Source of the DNA: Phoronis australis
Taxonomy: Eukaryota > Phoronida > Phoronidae
Assembly (NCBI GenBank): GCA_002633005.1
Contig: NMRA01000139.1
Span: forward strand, 814,075 to 878,074
Direction of reading: 5' to 3'
DNA: 64,000 nt
Under the pieces are notes generated by a model. The model was given only the letters and a program-made list of their open reading frames with translations. It ran no database searches and was not told where the DNA came from. Below are positions 11,087-23,700 of the stretch, piece by piece. The translations under genes were made by a program, and so were the position numbers. Every line of letters begins with the position of its first letter. The first letter of the stretch is position 1.

Positions 11087-12650
11087 TACCACACACTGAA
11101 TGATAAATATTGCAACGAATCGATCTACTTTTCTCGACGACTGCAAGGGGGATCCAGCATTTTAAGAGTCTAAGTAAAACGATTGGTGATTTAAACAAAT
11201 AATCACTGAGTGCATAAGCAACGGAGGTATATTTTTAGAAACCATTGACACATTTGTTTGTTTCTGACAAACGTGTTCTTATTTGGGTGCGTGTTACCAA
11301 GTCTTGAACACCATGCTTATTCACCTAAAGGAGAAAGGCCTACTCTATCTTTTGTGTTGTAAAACCCAGTCACATAACTGGCCTTCGACAACCCTACACT
11401 TTAGTTCCTCAACGCAGACATGAAATAGATCTACCAGCGTCTGAATACACCACAAGGAAAAATTAAAATGTACGCGATAATCAACACAGTAAAGGTATGG
11501 AAGCGTATAGGTGCCAAAACATCTCACGAACACCACAGCACGTCTGCGTCCGAAGTTGTTGTGCTAAACGTTCACAGACATCAAGGACAAATGTATGATT
11601 TGTGCCTGATTATCACCAAAGACAGGAAAAGGGTCAGATATGGCGGCCAAGAAACTGTGCGACTTCGTCGGAGCAGTTCACAGCCGACGTTGCCGGAGTC
11701 TATTTTCTTTTGCCTTGCCCTGCATGGCGATTGTTGCGGTAGTAATGTTGGGTCATAATTTAGTCAATACAAGGTGAAGACTATATAGTTACTATTTTCT
11801 AAGCAGATGAAACCAAACGTGTCACTTTATGTAAAAATATGTGCAAGAAGTTCACAGGCGCTAGAAAAGAGAATTAAACACATCATGTTTTGATTCGTCG
11901 AGGGAATACCGCTTCGCAGGTTTGAAACTACATGTAAGTAACAACGTCAGAAGTTTAAAATTAGGTGTAGGGAAATGGACACTTTTAAACGAGTGACTAG
12001 CCCTTTAGGCGCATCAGCTATCGATTTCGAGCCTTAGACATGCTGCGACTTGTCCTTCTCGGAGACTTGCCGACATTTTTTGGTCCGTCTTCAAGCAACA
12101 ATGGCGGGTGGTCTATCTCAATAAAAATGCATGCGATATAGTTATCGCCTGGTTTTTTTAACCATTAGGTTAAAAATGGGGTACGAACCCTCCGCATGCG
12201 TCATTAGGTTCATGCTTGGTAAGCATCCGGCTACGTCACGCGTTGTTGTAGTTAGTGGTTGCGACAAAGGGAGCAACAAATTTTTTTATTAACCCATCGA
12301 AATTGAAAGCGCGGCTTCTCTGCCACATGCAATTTTGCGAGTGTTACTCATCAGCTATCACGCAAAAACGAAAATGAAACGAGCATGAAAATGCACATTT
12401 TTGCATATCATTTGCGAGACCCGTTTTCAAGACACCAGCTCTCTGTTTACGTTGAAGTTGATTCTCAACATCTATAAAACAAATTATAAAATCGGGATTC
12501 GATAACTAATCTATTTTCCTCGAAATCTAACTCGAAAATATTTTTGACATGTTCTGTACTCCTTCATTGCCATCTCTTTCGACTTCAGACTCAAACCTAT
12601 AGCTTTGATGTTGATCAAGTGGTTCAGAAAAAACACATAATGACATAATC

Positions 12651-12767
12651 GTGCATGTAAACTACATGTATAGAATACACAGCCACAGAGTGCATGTAAA
12701 CTACATGTATATAATACGCCGCCACAGAGTGCATGTAAACTACATATATGTAATACGCTGCCACAGA
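12651..12767 (+). repeat. 39-bp tandem repeat, 3 copies
   Basis: The unit starts GTGCATGTAAACTACATGTA and ends CGCCGCCACAGA. Three adjacent copies differ at a few positions. It lies between gene 1 and the esterase 3' end. Confidence 0.9.
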
Positions 12768-14594
12768 GTGCTAGAAAATTATGGTGAATTCATACAAGAG
12801 TAGAACGGAAAATATTAAAAATAGGATCGAGTTTTATTTCGATTAAAAATTAGACCCCGATCATAGGGATCAAGGTTTTATCTAGATAACCGAAATCGGA
12901 ATAATTATTGATATCCGCCGCTTTTACCTTTGTGCGAAATCAGTATCGATGCCTGTTAATATGTTTTTGAGTACATTTTGGTTTACGTAAATGACGGTCT
13001 AATCCTAGTTTACACTTGGTTCCCTCAGCCTTAAGGCTACAATTTAGGGTCGAATTCGGAAAGCAAGTTTTCCTCAAGTTTTCTGCTGGAATTTAGTTGT
13101 TATCAAGTGTGTGCAAAAGTCGTCACAGTCACATCGAGCACAGAATTAAATAAACTACTGAGTTCATCCAAAATAATAACGTAAAATGTCAAAAATAATC
13201 CCGAGCTCAATTTCGAGTTCAAAGATTCGACCTTGTACCCTGATAACACGTTCAAAGATATGGAAAATGCCAACTCAAGTTTATTTACCTACAACCTTTT
13301 CCCAAAGCATTTGGAAAACGACAACAGCAATTTATATGGAATCTCTGAATTGATCGGTTTTCGACGAGTCTCATACATGTACCTATCAGGTTTTGTGGTA
13401 TGTGGCCGTGAAAGACGATCATTCCCATTTTTGAAATTCGTGTAATCCATGTAAACAGAAGCGCTGGTGCGCGTATTGAATGTTCACAAACTGCAGTTAA
13501 CGTACATATAACTAACTACTAGAACGAAACAAATAACATAGCAAAACGTGATTGGTAACTTTTAATTGGCCAACCAAACAATGAACTACAGAGGTCAAGG
13601 TGAGAGATGTTGGAAAATTGAAAGCCTGGAGAGACATTTTCTTCATCCGAAACGGCTGTGGTGACCTAAGTTTGAGCCATTCCCCGCCGAGCATATAAAA
13701 ACGAAAAAACAAAGCACCATGCCAAACACTCTAACGAGCATCCGGTTTCAAGTATATTTTGAAGTAGTTAGTACGTCACATGAGCGCAAAATGAAGTTTA
13801 TAACTGCAATAAATGACTTATCTGCACACTATCTCCGTTACGGAATGGTATCTGGACACCTCAGCATTTTTACTCTTAAAAGCTTTCATTTTAATTATAC
13901 GTTTGCGATTCTGTAATATATTTGGAAAACAAGGTGTCCCAAATATGCACATACTTGAAGGCGTGTTTGTTCTGCTTAGCACGTGAGGACTGATGTGGAG
14001 TCAAATTTGAAAATTCCACTAGTCGTTCATCAGCAAAAACAGTAGTTTAAAATAAGAGTAATATGAGATAGTTTTCCTATCATCAGATGTTTATATCCAA
14101 AAAAAATGATTGTGGTTGTAACGGTTACGACATTTGGGATTTGACACCAAACGCAACCTGTTGTCCAGCGCCGGCAGATATACTGAGGATTACCAAATCA
14201 CGATTCGTCACCTCTAGTAAAAACAAATTTGATTCCATTTGTTTTTATGTGGATCGAAGCATCCATCACTTGAAGGGGGAAGTGTTTGCCTTGCTTAGCA
14301 CGTAACAAATGGTACATTTATAAACTATGAAAATATCACAAGCATCTAAGAACTCATAGAGCACCTAAAATAAAAAACACCAAAAAATTCCCAGTAAAAC
14401 AATCTCAGGGTATACACATTTCAAATTATTTTATAGATATATTTAATCTACTATGCGCATGACACCAATCCGTGGCCAAACGAAACTATCGGTGCGTACA
14501 CTCACAGCTTTTCAGACAATACGATGCACCGTTGTTTTCCGTTATGTTGGAGACCACAATCAGTCTACAGCTTCTTTGTTCCACTTGTATTTCT

Positions 14595-14782
14595 CTACAT
14601 GGAGCTGGTATACGTTGGATTATCATTTCCTTTTCGCCCTGAAATCTGTAACTTGTGGAATTTACTTCGCTGATATATAATATAAGCCAGAAGAATGAAG
14701 ATAAATATAACCAAGAAACCAAAGAGTAGTCCAAAAGCCCATAGAAGTCTGTGAGCTTCTCTCGGTTTCAGACGCAATGGAC
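14595..14782 (-). CDS. Esterase gene terminal exon: transmembrane helix and NPTY tail
   Basis: The acceptor is CTATTTCAG (phase 1) and the stop is at 14597-14595. RLKPREAHR precedes a strongly hydrophobic helix (LLWAFGLLFGFLVIFIFILL). It is followed by YQRSKFHK and a tail ending DNPTYTSSM. NPxY is a known PTB-binding and endocytosis motif. An ATTAAA on the minus strand at 14447-14442 could serve polyadenylation. Confidence 0.8.
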
Positions 14783-17700
14783 CTGAAATAGAAATAGAAG
14801 CAATTATTATACCGCGGAGCTTGATAAAATATCATGTAAAATTGAAACACAAGCATTCACTCTCTCGTTAATGGATTTAAACAGACAAGGGTTAATGTAA
14901 CAGCATCCTTGCTGATTTTGTCTCGAATACAATCTTGGCTGTAAATAAGGACCTCAGCCTTTCTGATTGGTCAATGTTTTGCACATCTATCAGAATGACT
15001 CTCTCTGGAGTTTTGGTAGCTCGAAGGTGACTTGAATTGATGCAGACTCAGGCTTGGTGGGCAGAAATTCAATTACTGCATTGAGGTTTATTAATTCAAA
15101 AGCACAGGAATAAGTTCCATTGTTAACCTTTCCCATTGCCTGATTAGTTTAGGTTCATTGGTATGTTTTAGGCTTTTGACACCGGCAGGGATCGAACTTG
15201 TCCCGCTTTATCAGTCACTGGCTTTGTCGCGAACTTCTTTTCGCAATGAGAAATGAAAGGTATATTATGTCCTTGTTCATTCATTGCTATTTCAAAAAGT
15301 TTGCTTATTTACTAAAGGGTCAGTACATCCCACTGCATTTAAAAAACGGAATATATTAAAATGTTTTTGTATCAGCAGGTTGAAACCTCTCATCCACAGT
15401 ATATCAGGTCTATAGGTGGCGCTGCAGGCTTGTACAGCATGACCTACCTGATCGCGGTCAGGCGGGATAGTGAATTTCAATATTGCGAGGCTATTTTGAA
15501 AGCAAGATATTTATATACTTGTTGATGAAAGTAGTAAGAGAACATGAATTTCAAGCTGAAATGTTCGACAAAGCGTTTCGAATTACGAGGACTACGGTCA
15601 AACTGATATTAAAAAAGCCATGAGAATAGGAATCGGCTTCAACTGAATTTTTGAGACCAGTAAAGTGTCACAGCATGTCTGCACCATCTCTGTAGCGTAC
15701 GACTGATACTGTACCGATTTCCGACACGCACTCTTCCCTTTCACTTCCATCTTCTTTGGGGTCCCAAGTAACCGGTGGACTGTTAGTAGTCGTTTCTGTT
15801 TTGTGAGAAATACATTAAGGTCATATAACGTGTATTACACATGCAAGAAAGAAATGCCCCACCACATTCTCATTAGGACACCTAAATCATGACATGCCCT
15901 GTCCTCGATCCCACTATCTCCTAGAATCCACAGTGACGCTTAGACCAAAATAGCAACGATTGTGTTAGGAAGAGCTTCACTTCTGTAATTGCTGTCGGAT
16001 CAGCCTGATTTATCAATCGTACGAGTGTCCATTATCTATCCTTTTGCGTCACGTCCTATTGCTGCTTAACTAGCTGTGATGTGCGGTGCAAATATCTAAA
16101 TCAGTTCGTTCACGATCCATCGCCCTGGATAAATGTAGTAAATTTGGTTGTAGTGCAACTGCTGTGAAGGCATGTCAAACCGGTTTCCCTAAAAACGAAC
16201 CTTTTCAAAGCTCTACGTGAATTATCGGTGGCCTACGGGCGACGATAAAAATAGCGCTGTGTGGGACCATGTATGGTGGTAACGCAACACAGAAGGAAGG
16301 CTGTATGTTTAGATACCATTGGTAAAAAACCTTGAAAAAGAAAGACCCCGAATCGGGCTGTAGACACAATTACGTTAAAGAAAGACTACTGCGAAAGCGT
16401 GTGGCGCTTGGGATAACTCTCAAAGATTCGTGTTCAAGCAAATTTACCAAACGCTGCCAGCTTGCTGTCAAAACGAAATTTAAATGACATTTTCCCCAAA
16501 AATATCCTTTGTATGTTCAACCAGGCAATGAACATGTACATGTATTTAAACAACGCCAAACTGCATTCACCAAATACGTAAGGTTTATTCCCTAGTCTTT
16601 AACGGTAGAGTATTGATTTTGCACAGATATTTGGAAACAATTGGAAAAAAATTGTCAACGAGCCTCACCATTTTTAGTTGCGGGACAAGTGTCGTACCAG
16701 GATCCCTCCAACGTGGGCGTTAGTGTGTTCCAAAATTCCATGACTTGCGGCTGCATATCTTTTTTGATTTTTCCAGCCGATGACAGCTCCAAATAACTCT
16801 TTTCCTGACTATCAAATGAAGGCCAAACAATTGGAATTGTATATCCAATATTTGGATTCCTGTGAATAAAGCCGACGCGTTACAAGGCAACTCAAAGTAT
16901 GTCTCTGCAAACAGCAGCAGTAGGACTCAACAGATATGTGTTGCTCTCTGCTATTTTGTTACACATTTCTTCAAATGCAATAATCCCAGGTAAAGTATCA
17001 GTCTAAAAATTATCCTTTTGCGAATCTATAAAAAACCAGATACATAACATACCCATGGACGCAATCTCTGGACGTAGAAGGAACAATTTCTCTTTCGACA
17101 CAAAGTTATCGAGAGTTAATGTACAACTATACCGAATGTGACAAGATATGCCGAGTGCGTCAATATTTACCGTGAAATACGACAAGCATTTTTACGTCCC
17201 CAAATAAGTTAAGTAGTCTCTTTAGCAGGCTTTTACCGCACATATGTAAGCGGAGTTTGAGGGTGGTCCAGAAAATTGTAAGAAAACCCCAATACAGTTG
17301 CAAGTAGAACGACGTTGAGATGCGGGAGATGGACGGTAATGACGAAAACCAGGCGTGCATTTAGTAACGCGAGGACCTAGGCTAGAACCTAGCTAAAATC
17401 TAGTCAAAGTCACATGTTCTCATTCAAAATACTCAGCAACATCTCACGTAATCTCCCGAAGTCTTGCGTTTTAGCGAGGTCGTAGCGTTACTGAAGGAGA
17501 GGCAGACCGGATGCCCGCTTTGTTTGCAGGGTTTTGGAATAATTAGAACACTAAATACGTGCTTTAATTCCTTCAATTTTCGGTATCTACAGTAACTACA
17601 TGCATTCCAGTCCCAGATCACTTTCCTGTCACGTTCAGATCACTTAACAAGAGAGTTCCACGTCGACGTTTGGATTTGCCCTCGCGCAGGCCTAAACATG

Positions 17701-20700
17701 CACACAATCATAGAATTTCCCTAAATGGTAGATGGTTTAGGGGGCGACAATATCTCCCATTACAATGCGACGGCATAGATTGTTGATTGGATATATGTTA
17801 TCACTCCTGGGGACGACAACATATGATGTGAACGCCGACAAATCGTGGAGAGGGAACGACAACATGTGTCAGTATAGACGGTTTTTATTGTTGCGCTTGG
17901 CATCTGTTGCCACCGGCCGACAACACTTGACGAATGCAGCAATTTGTGTCACATGCTTCTGGTAAAGCGATTCTTTTTACGAATAAAAAATTTGTTTAAA
18001 ATTCCGTTGACCATCATCTTACGGGCTGTGATTCTTTAATTATTTTCACCAACTCGTAAATGGCCACATGTATACTGTGAAGTAACAGCCTTTTTGCTGG
18101 GAAGTGAATAAGTCTTCATTACTAACAGCCGAGGGTCTATAATAAGGTCCAGTGTTACCAAATGTGATAGATGAAGGATGCGTTTATAACAGTAAGTAAT
18201 AAAACTTTAATATTTGTAAAAGTACATGGAACATTAACTACTAACGACAAAAAATCGACTGCCTTATGTGTAATAACCCCAGGGTGCCATCACTTTGATG
18301 AGATGCCATAGGAAAGCGACAAGTAAATAGAACTAAATAGTTTTGCTCAAAATGTTTGATTTGCTGTTGAGCTCACTTCAGTCTCATCCGAATTGGATTA
18401 CTCTAAGTTGACGGATTTTGTTATCATGCTCACCGTCTTTGCTAACAGTGAAAACGACCCACGTGTCATCCGTATTGGCTTCAAGCTGTATGTTTGATTT
18501 GAAACACAGAGCTTCTGCTCGAGTTTGCCACAAAGCAGACTTTTTCTCTACTTAAGCAACTTAAAATGAGACGAGAACGAGTCAGAAACAAAATAATGTG
18601 TATTTTCCTCGATCTGCTGCTGTAAAGAGAACAAACGAGAACCATGCAAATACTACTAGAAGGCAAGCCAATTTATCTGAAGTAGTCACGTGACTGTAGA
18701 AAAGAGAATAAGCCTATAGGTGTCCGCATCTTCGGCTCAGCGACGCTTTTGATATAATGGCAGAGTGATGTGTGTTTTATTGATGTCTGGGAAATATGGA
18801 AATGATTTCACTAATTGACTTGAAATGACGCACTACGGCATATAAATTATTGGTTGTACTTTTAGTTCGTGTAAAGCGACTTTTGCAGATAGAGAATTGT
18901 ATCTCGCTTGGGAGACATACATGTAACTATTACACGAATACAGAGATTCGCGTCTCTTTAAACGCTAAACCTGTGGCCCGTTTTCAACTCTTATTTGGTA
19001 ATACATCGAATTTATTTTTATTTTGATAGGTTTCTCTTTTCTCCAGTATGTATAATTAACACGGTTCTTAGGTCTATAAATGTTCTTGAAGTTTATTTGC
19101 AAGAAAGCATCTTTTCCAAAATCCTTATTCTGCCGGGGTTCGCTGGATATCATAGAACTAGCATGGATTTTTAACATATAATTTTGTGCTGTTAAATTGT
19201 TTACATGCTTAATTTACATGTATCAATTTATTTTAAACTGTAAATTAATTTCGCATTCTAAGAGTTGACCATTTCTCGCAGGAGTTCGCAGAAACAACTA
19301 TTTTCACGTAAAAGAAGTTGCATTGGCAGGGTGACCTTTAATTTTTTGTAAACTATTGTTTACACGGCTGACGTGTACGAGATCTACAAAAATTGGAAAC
19401 ACTGAGCTCCGTTACTTATTTCACGTTTACTTCCACGTTTACGTAAACATTTAGCTGTTGCGAAATGTCTCGCTTTTACAAACGTGACAAATCTGAAGTA
19501 TTATTCCTTAGCGTTGTGCTGTTCACTATTTCCTCGTTTGGCCTAGGCTAAGATGCCTTGCTTTTTCCTGTTCTATAGTTAGCGACTATACTCAATCAAT
19601 TGAGGAAAAATCTAGAACAGGGTGTGAACATCGTTAATGCAATGGTAATAGACTAGTGCTGTTGAACGGGAGTTTGGATAACAATTCAAATAGATATAGT
19701 TTCATACCCGTGTTTGGCGAAATTAATCCAGTAGCTCATAATTTCAATTGCAAGTTGTTTGTCTTCGTTGCTAGATGTAAGCGGGTTGAAGACGCGTGGG
19801 CCTCCCATAACGTAATATCCTTCTTCGAGATGATTTCCTTCTACCCACGTTGGAAGAGAAGGTTGAACGCGACTGCGATGTTTGAAAGAATATAGGTACA
19901 CTTTGCCACCAGCGCTGAAATTTGAAAAGGCGACACAATAGTATTTGAAACAAACCATAAAATACAACTTTGTTTTGCCTTATTAATTCTGCAGAGAAAT
20001 CGTTTCATTTTTTTTTTCATTTGAGCACGGGTTTATTATCTCTGATTGGTATTTACATACCTTGCGTGAACATCTGCTTGGCGTTGAGCGGGAGAGGAGT
20101 ACATCATTCCGGTAAACATATCGGCGACAGTCATTGCCTTCTCATCCTCAGATTTTGAATTAAAATCACTGAACCAAGTATACATAACAGTCGACAGAAC
20201 TGCTTCATCGTTGACGAACATTGCTCCAAAAATGTCTGAAATTGAGTTTGAGAATGTAGACGAGTTTGCAAGCTCTGCCTCAGAATAGTGAGACGCAATC
20301 TCATATCCATCGTGGTGGTTACTTCCAATGATGAAATTGATATCCTTCAGAGCTCCATCTTTTATCATTTGCATGGGATCTTTAGGAAGGAACCTTCCTT
20401 CTACCACTGGCCCCCAGTAACCATTCTTCCGCGACACCGTTACCGGCGCGAGAGCAATTTCCATCGCAGGTTTCTCCTTCAAACAATTGACCATAATTTG
20501 GACACTTTCAGAAGAGCAACCGAAATAGGCAGCAAAAGCCTTTACCTCGTTATAATGGTCGTGCTTGTTGATCCCCCAAGGACTCAAAGGTGAGCCACTC
20601 TGTGCTATGACACTCCTGATTTTGCCATTATTAGACGGCGCGAGAGCCTGAAGAGTCGCCGTCACAGCACCAGAGGACTGACCAACCAAGGTGATCTTTT

Positions 20701-23700
20701 TCGGATCTCCACCAAAATATTCGATATTCTTGTACACCCAGTCGATTGCTAGTTGTTGATCGTAAAGTGCTACATTTTTCAAGCCAACTGGCAAGTAACC
20801 TGAAACAAGATTATAATCTAGAACGTTGACCAACGAAGTGAGAGCTCAACCACTTTAGATACCATCTAGCGGAGGAAGTTGTTTTAGTGATTCAAAACGT
20901 CTTCTTACATTAGTCCTTGCACTATCACAAAGAAAACAAAAACATAATTTCTCCAATGAAGTTCTCGGAGTACGGTCTTGGTCAACAGATGTCGATAAAT
21001 TCACCTCAAGCTTCTCACGCCTGTCGAATTAGTAGAAAACAACTTAACATATAAAAGTGTCTAAAACTGAGGTGCACTAACCATATTTAAATTAGATTGT
21101 CAGGTCAAAACAAGGCATAAAAATTTCACTGAATTCGAATTCGAACATTTTGATAGGAATCTGTAGGGACATTGGCTCCTCATGGGAGTAAGCATGGCGG
21201 CTCTTATTGTGAGTCCACGGGTATGTGTACATAGCAGCAAATGAACCAGAGGAGCACTATTCAGTGTGGTCATTATCAAAGACAAATGACTTAATGAAAC
21301 TATGAAATGCACGTTTCGACCCTAATCATCGTTGGCTGAGTTTTAATGAGAAACCTTTGCCTGAAGACGGTAACCCCTATAATTGTCCGGCAGATATAGT
21401 CAAAATTGTAGTCTACATTGCCCCTGACTTCGCTCTAAGCTGGGCTGGTCAAACCAAAGCCAACTACGACCTTGTGCGGAAAATTGATAGCTCACCTAAA
21501 GCTCCCATTCGGAAGTTTATAGTCACCACAATGACGCTACCGAAAAGTGCAAGTCCGTGACCTGGATAGATCCCGTTCATGGTGGTATTGTATGCTTTGC
21601 CATGGATCCATACCATAACGGGTAGCCCCATATATCTACAAGTATAGAGACGTTGTGGAAAATGGGGAGTGAGACAGTTATCGGTACCATGGATTGCACG
21701 TTTCATATTGTATTCAGTTAGCATTTAAACCTTTGAGGTCTTCGCCGTTCGTGGCTTACACGCAAATACGATTTGTACACCGTATTGCAGTTTTAAGGTT
21801 GTGGAGAAATTGAAAACGTATTGGGTCACAAAACTGGACAATCTACACACTGTAACGCAGAGGCGGATCTACAGGGGGGGTTCAGGGGGTTTAACCCCCC
21901 CAACTCGGGACAGGATCAAAAATAAAAATTGGAAAAAAAATCGCCAGAAAAACGAAATAAGCTACTAAAAATCCCAAAAAATCTTACACGGGAGGAGGGA
22001 AAACCTCTCGCGACCTTCCTTCTCCTCGGCGCTACGCGCCTCGGATTCTCTCGAATCCTAAACCCCCCCTTACTGAAATCGTAGATCTGCCACTGTAACG
22101 TCACTGTCTTGTTCGCTAAAGAACAAAGACACACATCATATAAGAGAGTGAAGTTATGTCCAGGAACTCAGAGGAGCCCTTGAACGTATTACTGCTGTTT
22201 GTGGTAATTATCATGACAATAAATACATCATACCCTCTATGGATGAATGACATATGCAAGCAACTACCGTCAGCTCCGAATTTAAGTCTTGATAGAGAAG
22301 TAAATATTTATATGAGAGCGTATATACCAGCAATCACTGTTAAAGAGGTGTGGAACGCCATAAACAGAAGACTTTGGAATATTGAGAGGGATTTTCTGTT
22401 ATTCAAGCAGAATTCAACTTTCTTACAAGGTATTTTAGAATTTAATTTCTATTCACATAAAAGCATTTTCTGTTAGTTTGCAATTTCAATAAAAAAACGA
22501 TCTGTCAACTGCTCGCCACTTCGATGATTTTTCTCTCACGAGGCAAATAAAGTCTCCTTATTTGGTACGACAAGACAGACGAAGCACATTTCTCTTATGT
22601 GGAAAATGTGATCTTTGACCCCAAGCGACTTCAAGCAGGTGGCTGTAAGCGCATGCGCGCTTTAACATAAGTAGGAAAGAGATTAGAAACTCTGTGGTAA
22701 CCATAGAGTTTTTCTTTCAAACGTATTTCAAAAATCATATTGTTTAGATTGTTTCTGGAAATTTACTCACAGGGGGGTTTGATTTACTCTGTACTAGACG
22801 TTGCGAGATGTTCCTGTCAAGAATTGTTTAAAATATATTTTTAAAGATCTTTCGTTTCCCATGCCTCTTTAAGATCAGCTGGATATTCATGACCTCGAAG
22901 TCAAATTGTGTTTTACGATAGTACATTACGTAGTCTCAGGGATGTGAAATGACCTACATGTATTCTGAACTACTGAACAGAAGAGAGCTCGAGCATGTTT
23001 TTCAAAACCCGTGCTCCATGATTCAATTGACATAACGAAAAAGTTATTGATATCAGAAAGACATTTTTCTGAGTGGTTTTGAAAGAAACGGTAAGAACCT
23101 GCATGTGCAGCGAAGTTGTCAGTCTACACATAGTATTTCGTTCGATAGTATTTATTCACCTAATCAAGATCGAGACCGTTTAACCCGGTTTACGCGTGGT
23201 GTTAAATAACTTCCTTGCTCTTACTTCTAAAAACACATAGTCACATATTTTTCATTTGTTTGCATTAAACAGTTTATAATAATGGTAGTCATAAATTTTG
23301 GTCATTTAGACAAAACGTCCACCAATATTAAGCCTAGTCAGTAGCAGGTTAACTTTCGGTCTTGGTTTAGACCAATTTCTGTTTTAATTTTGTTTCAAAA
23401 ATCGAGAAACGGGGCTAAGATATTTTGATGTTAAGTTGGTTTGATTTCGGTCTAAGATTGACAAACGAGACCCCAGTATTTATAGGGACTGAGGTTCCCT
23501 ACATCTTTTGTGTCGTTCTTCATCTACTTATTAAATCTTTTTCAGTCATTATATCTTGATTACAAACTCCACTTTTACAAATGACATTTCTAACAATACA
23601 ACTAAAAACTTAGAATTGAGGTCAATGAAAACAACCAGGGACTTAGTCCATAGATTAGGAGTGTTGCATGAAAATCCCTATTTATTTCCAGCGATATTGA

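Larger units (their letters stand above)
10250..14594. other. Intergenic region between gene 1 and the esterase 3' end
   Basis: Convergent spacing between a plus-strand and a minus-strand gene. It contains the long inverted repeat (10667-11086), the 39-bp tandem repeat (12651-12767) and both 3' UTRs. No other supported gene. Confidence 0.6.

Noticed and set aside
11468-11758. 96-codon plus-strand open frame after gene 1
   Set aside because: No recognisable feature; consistent with chance.
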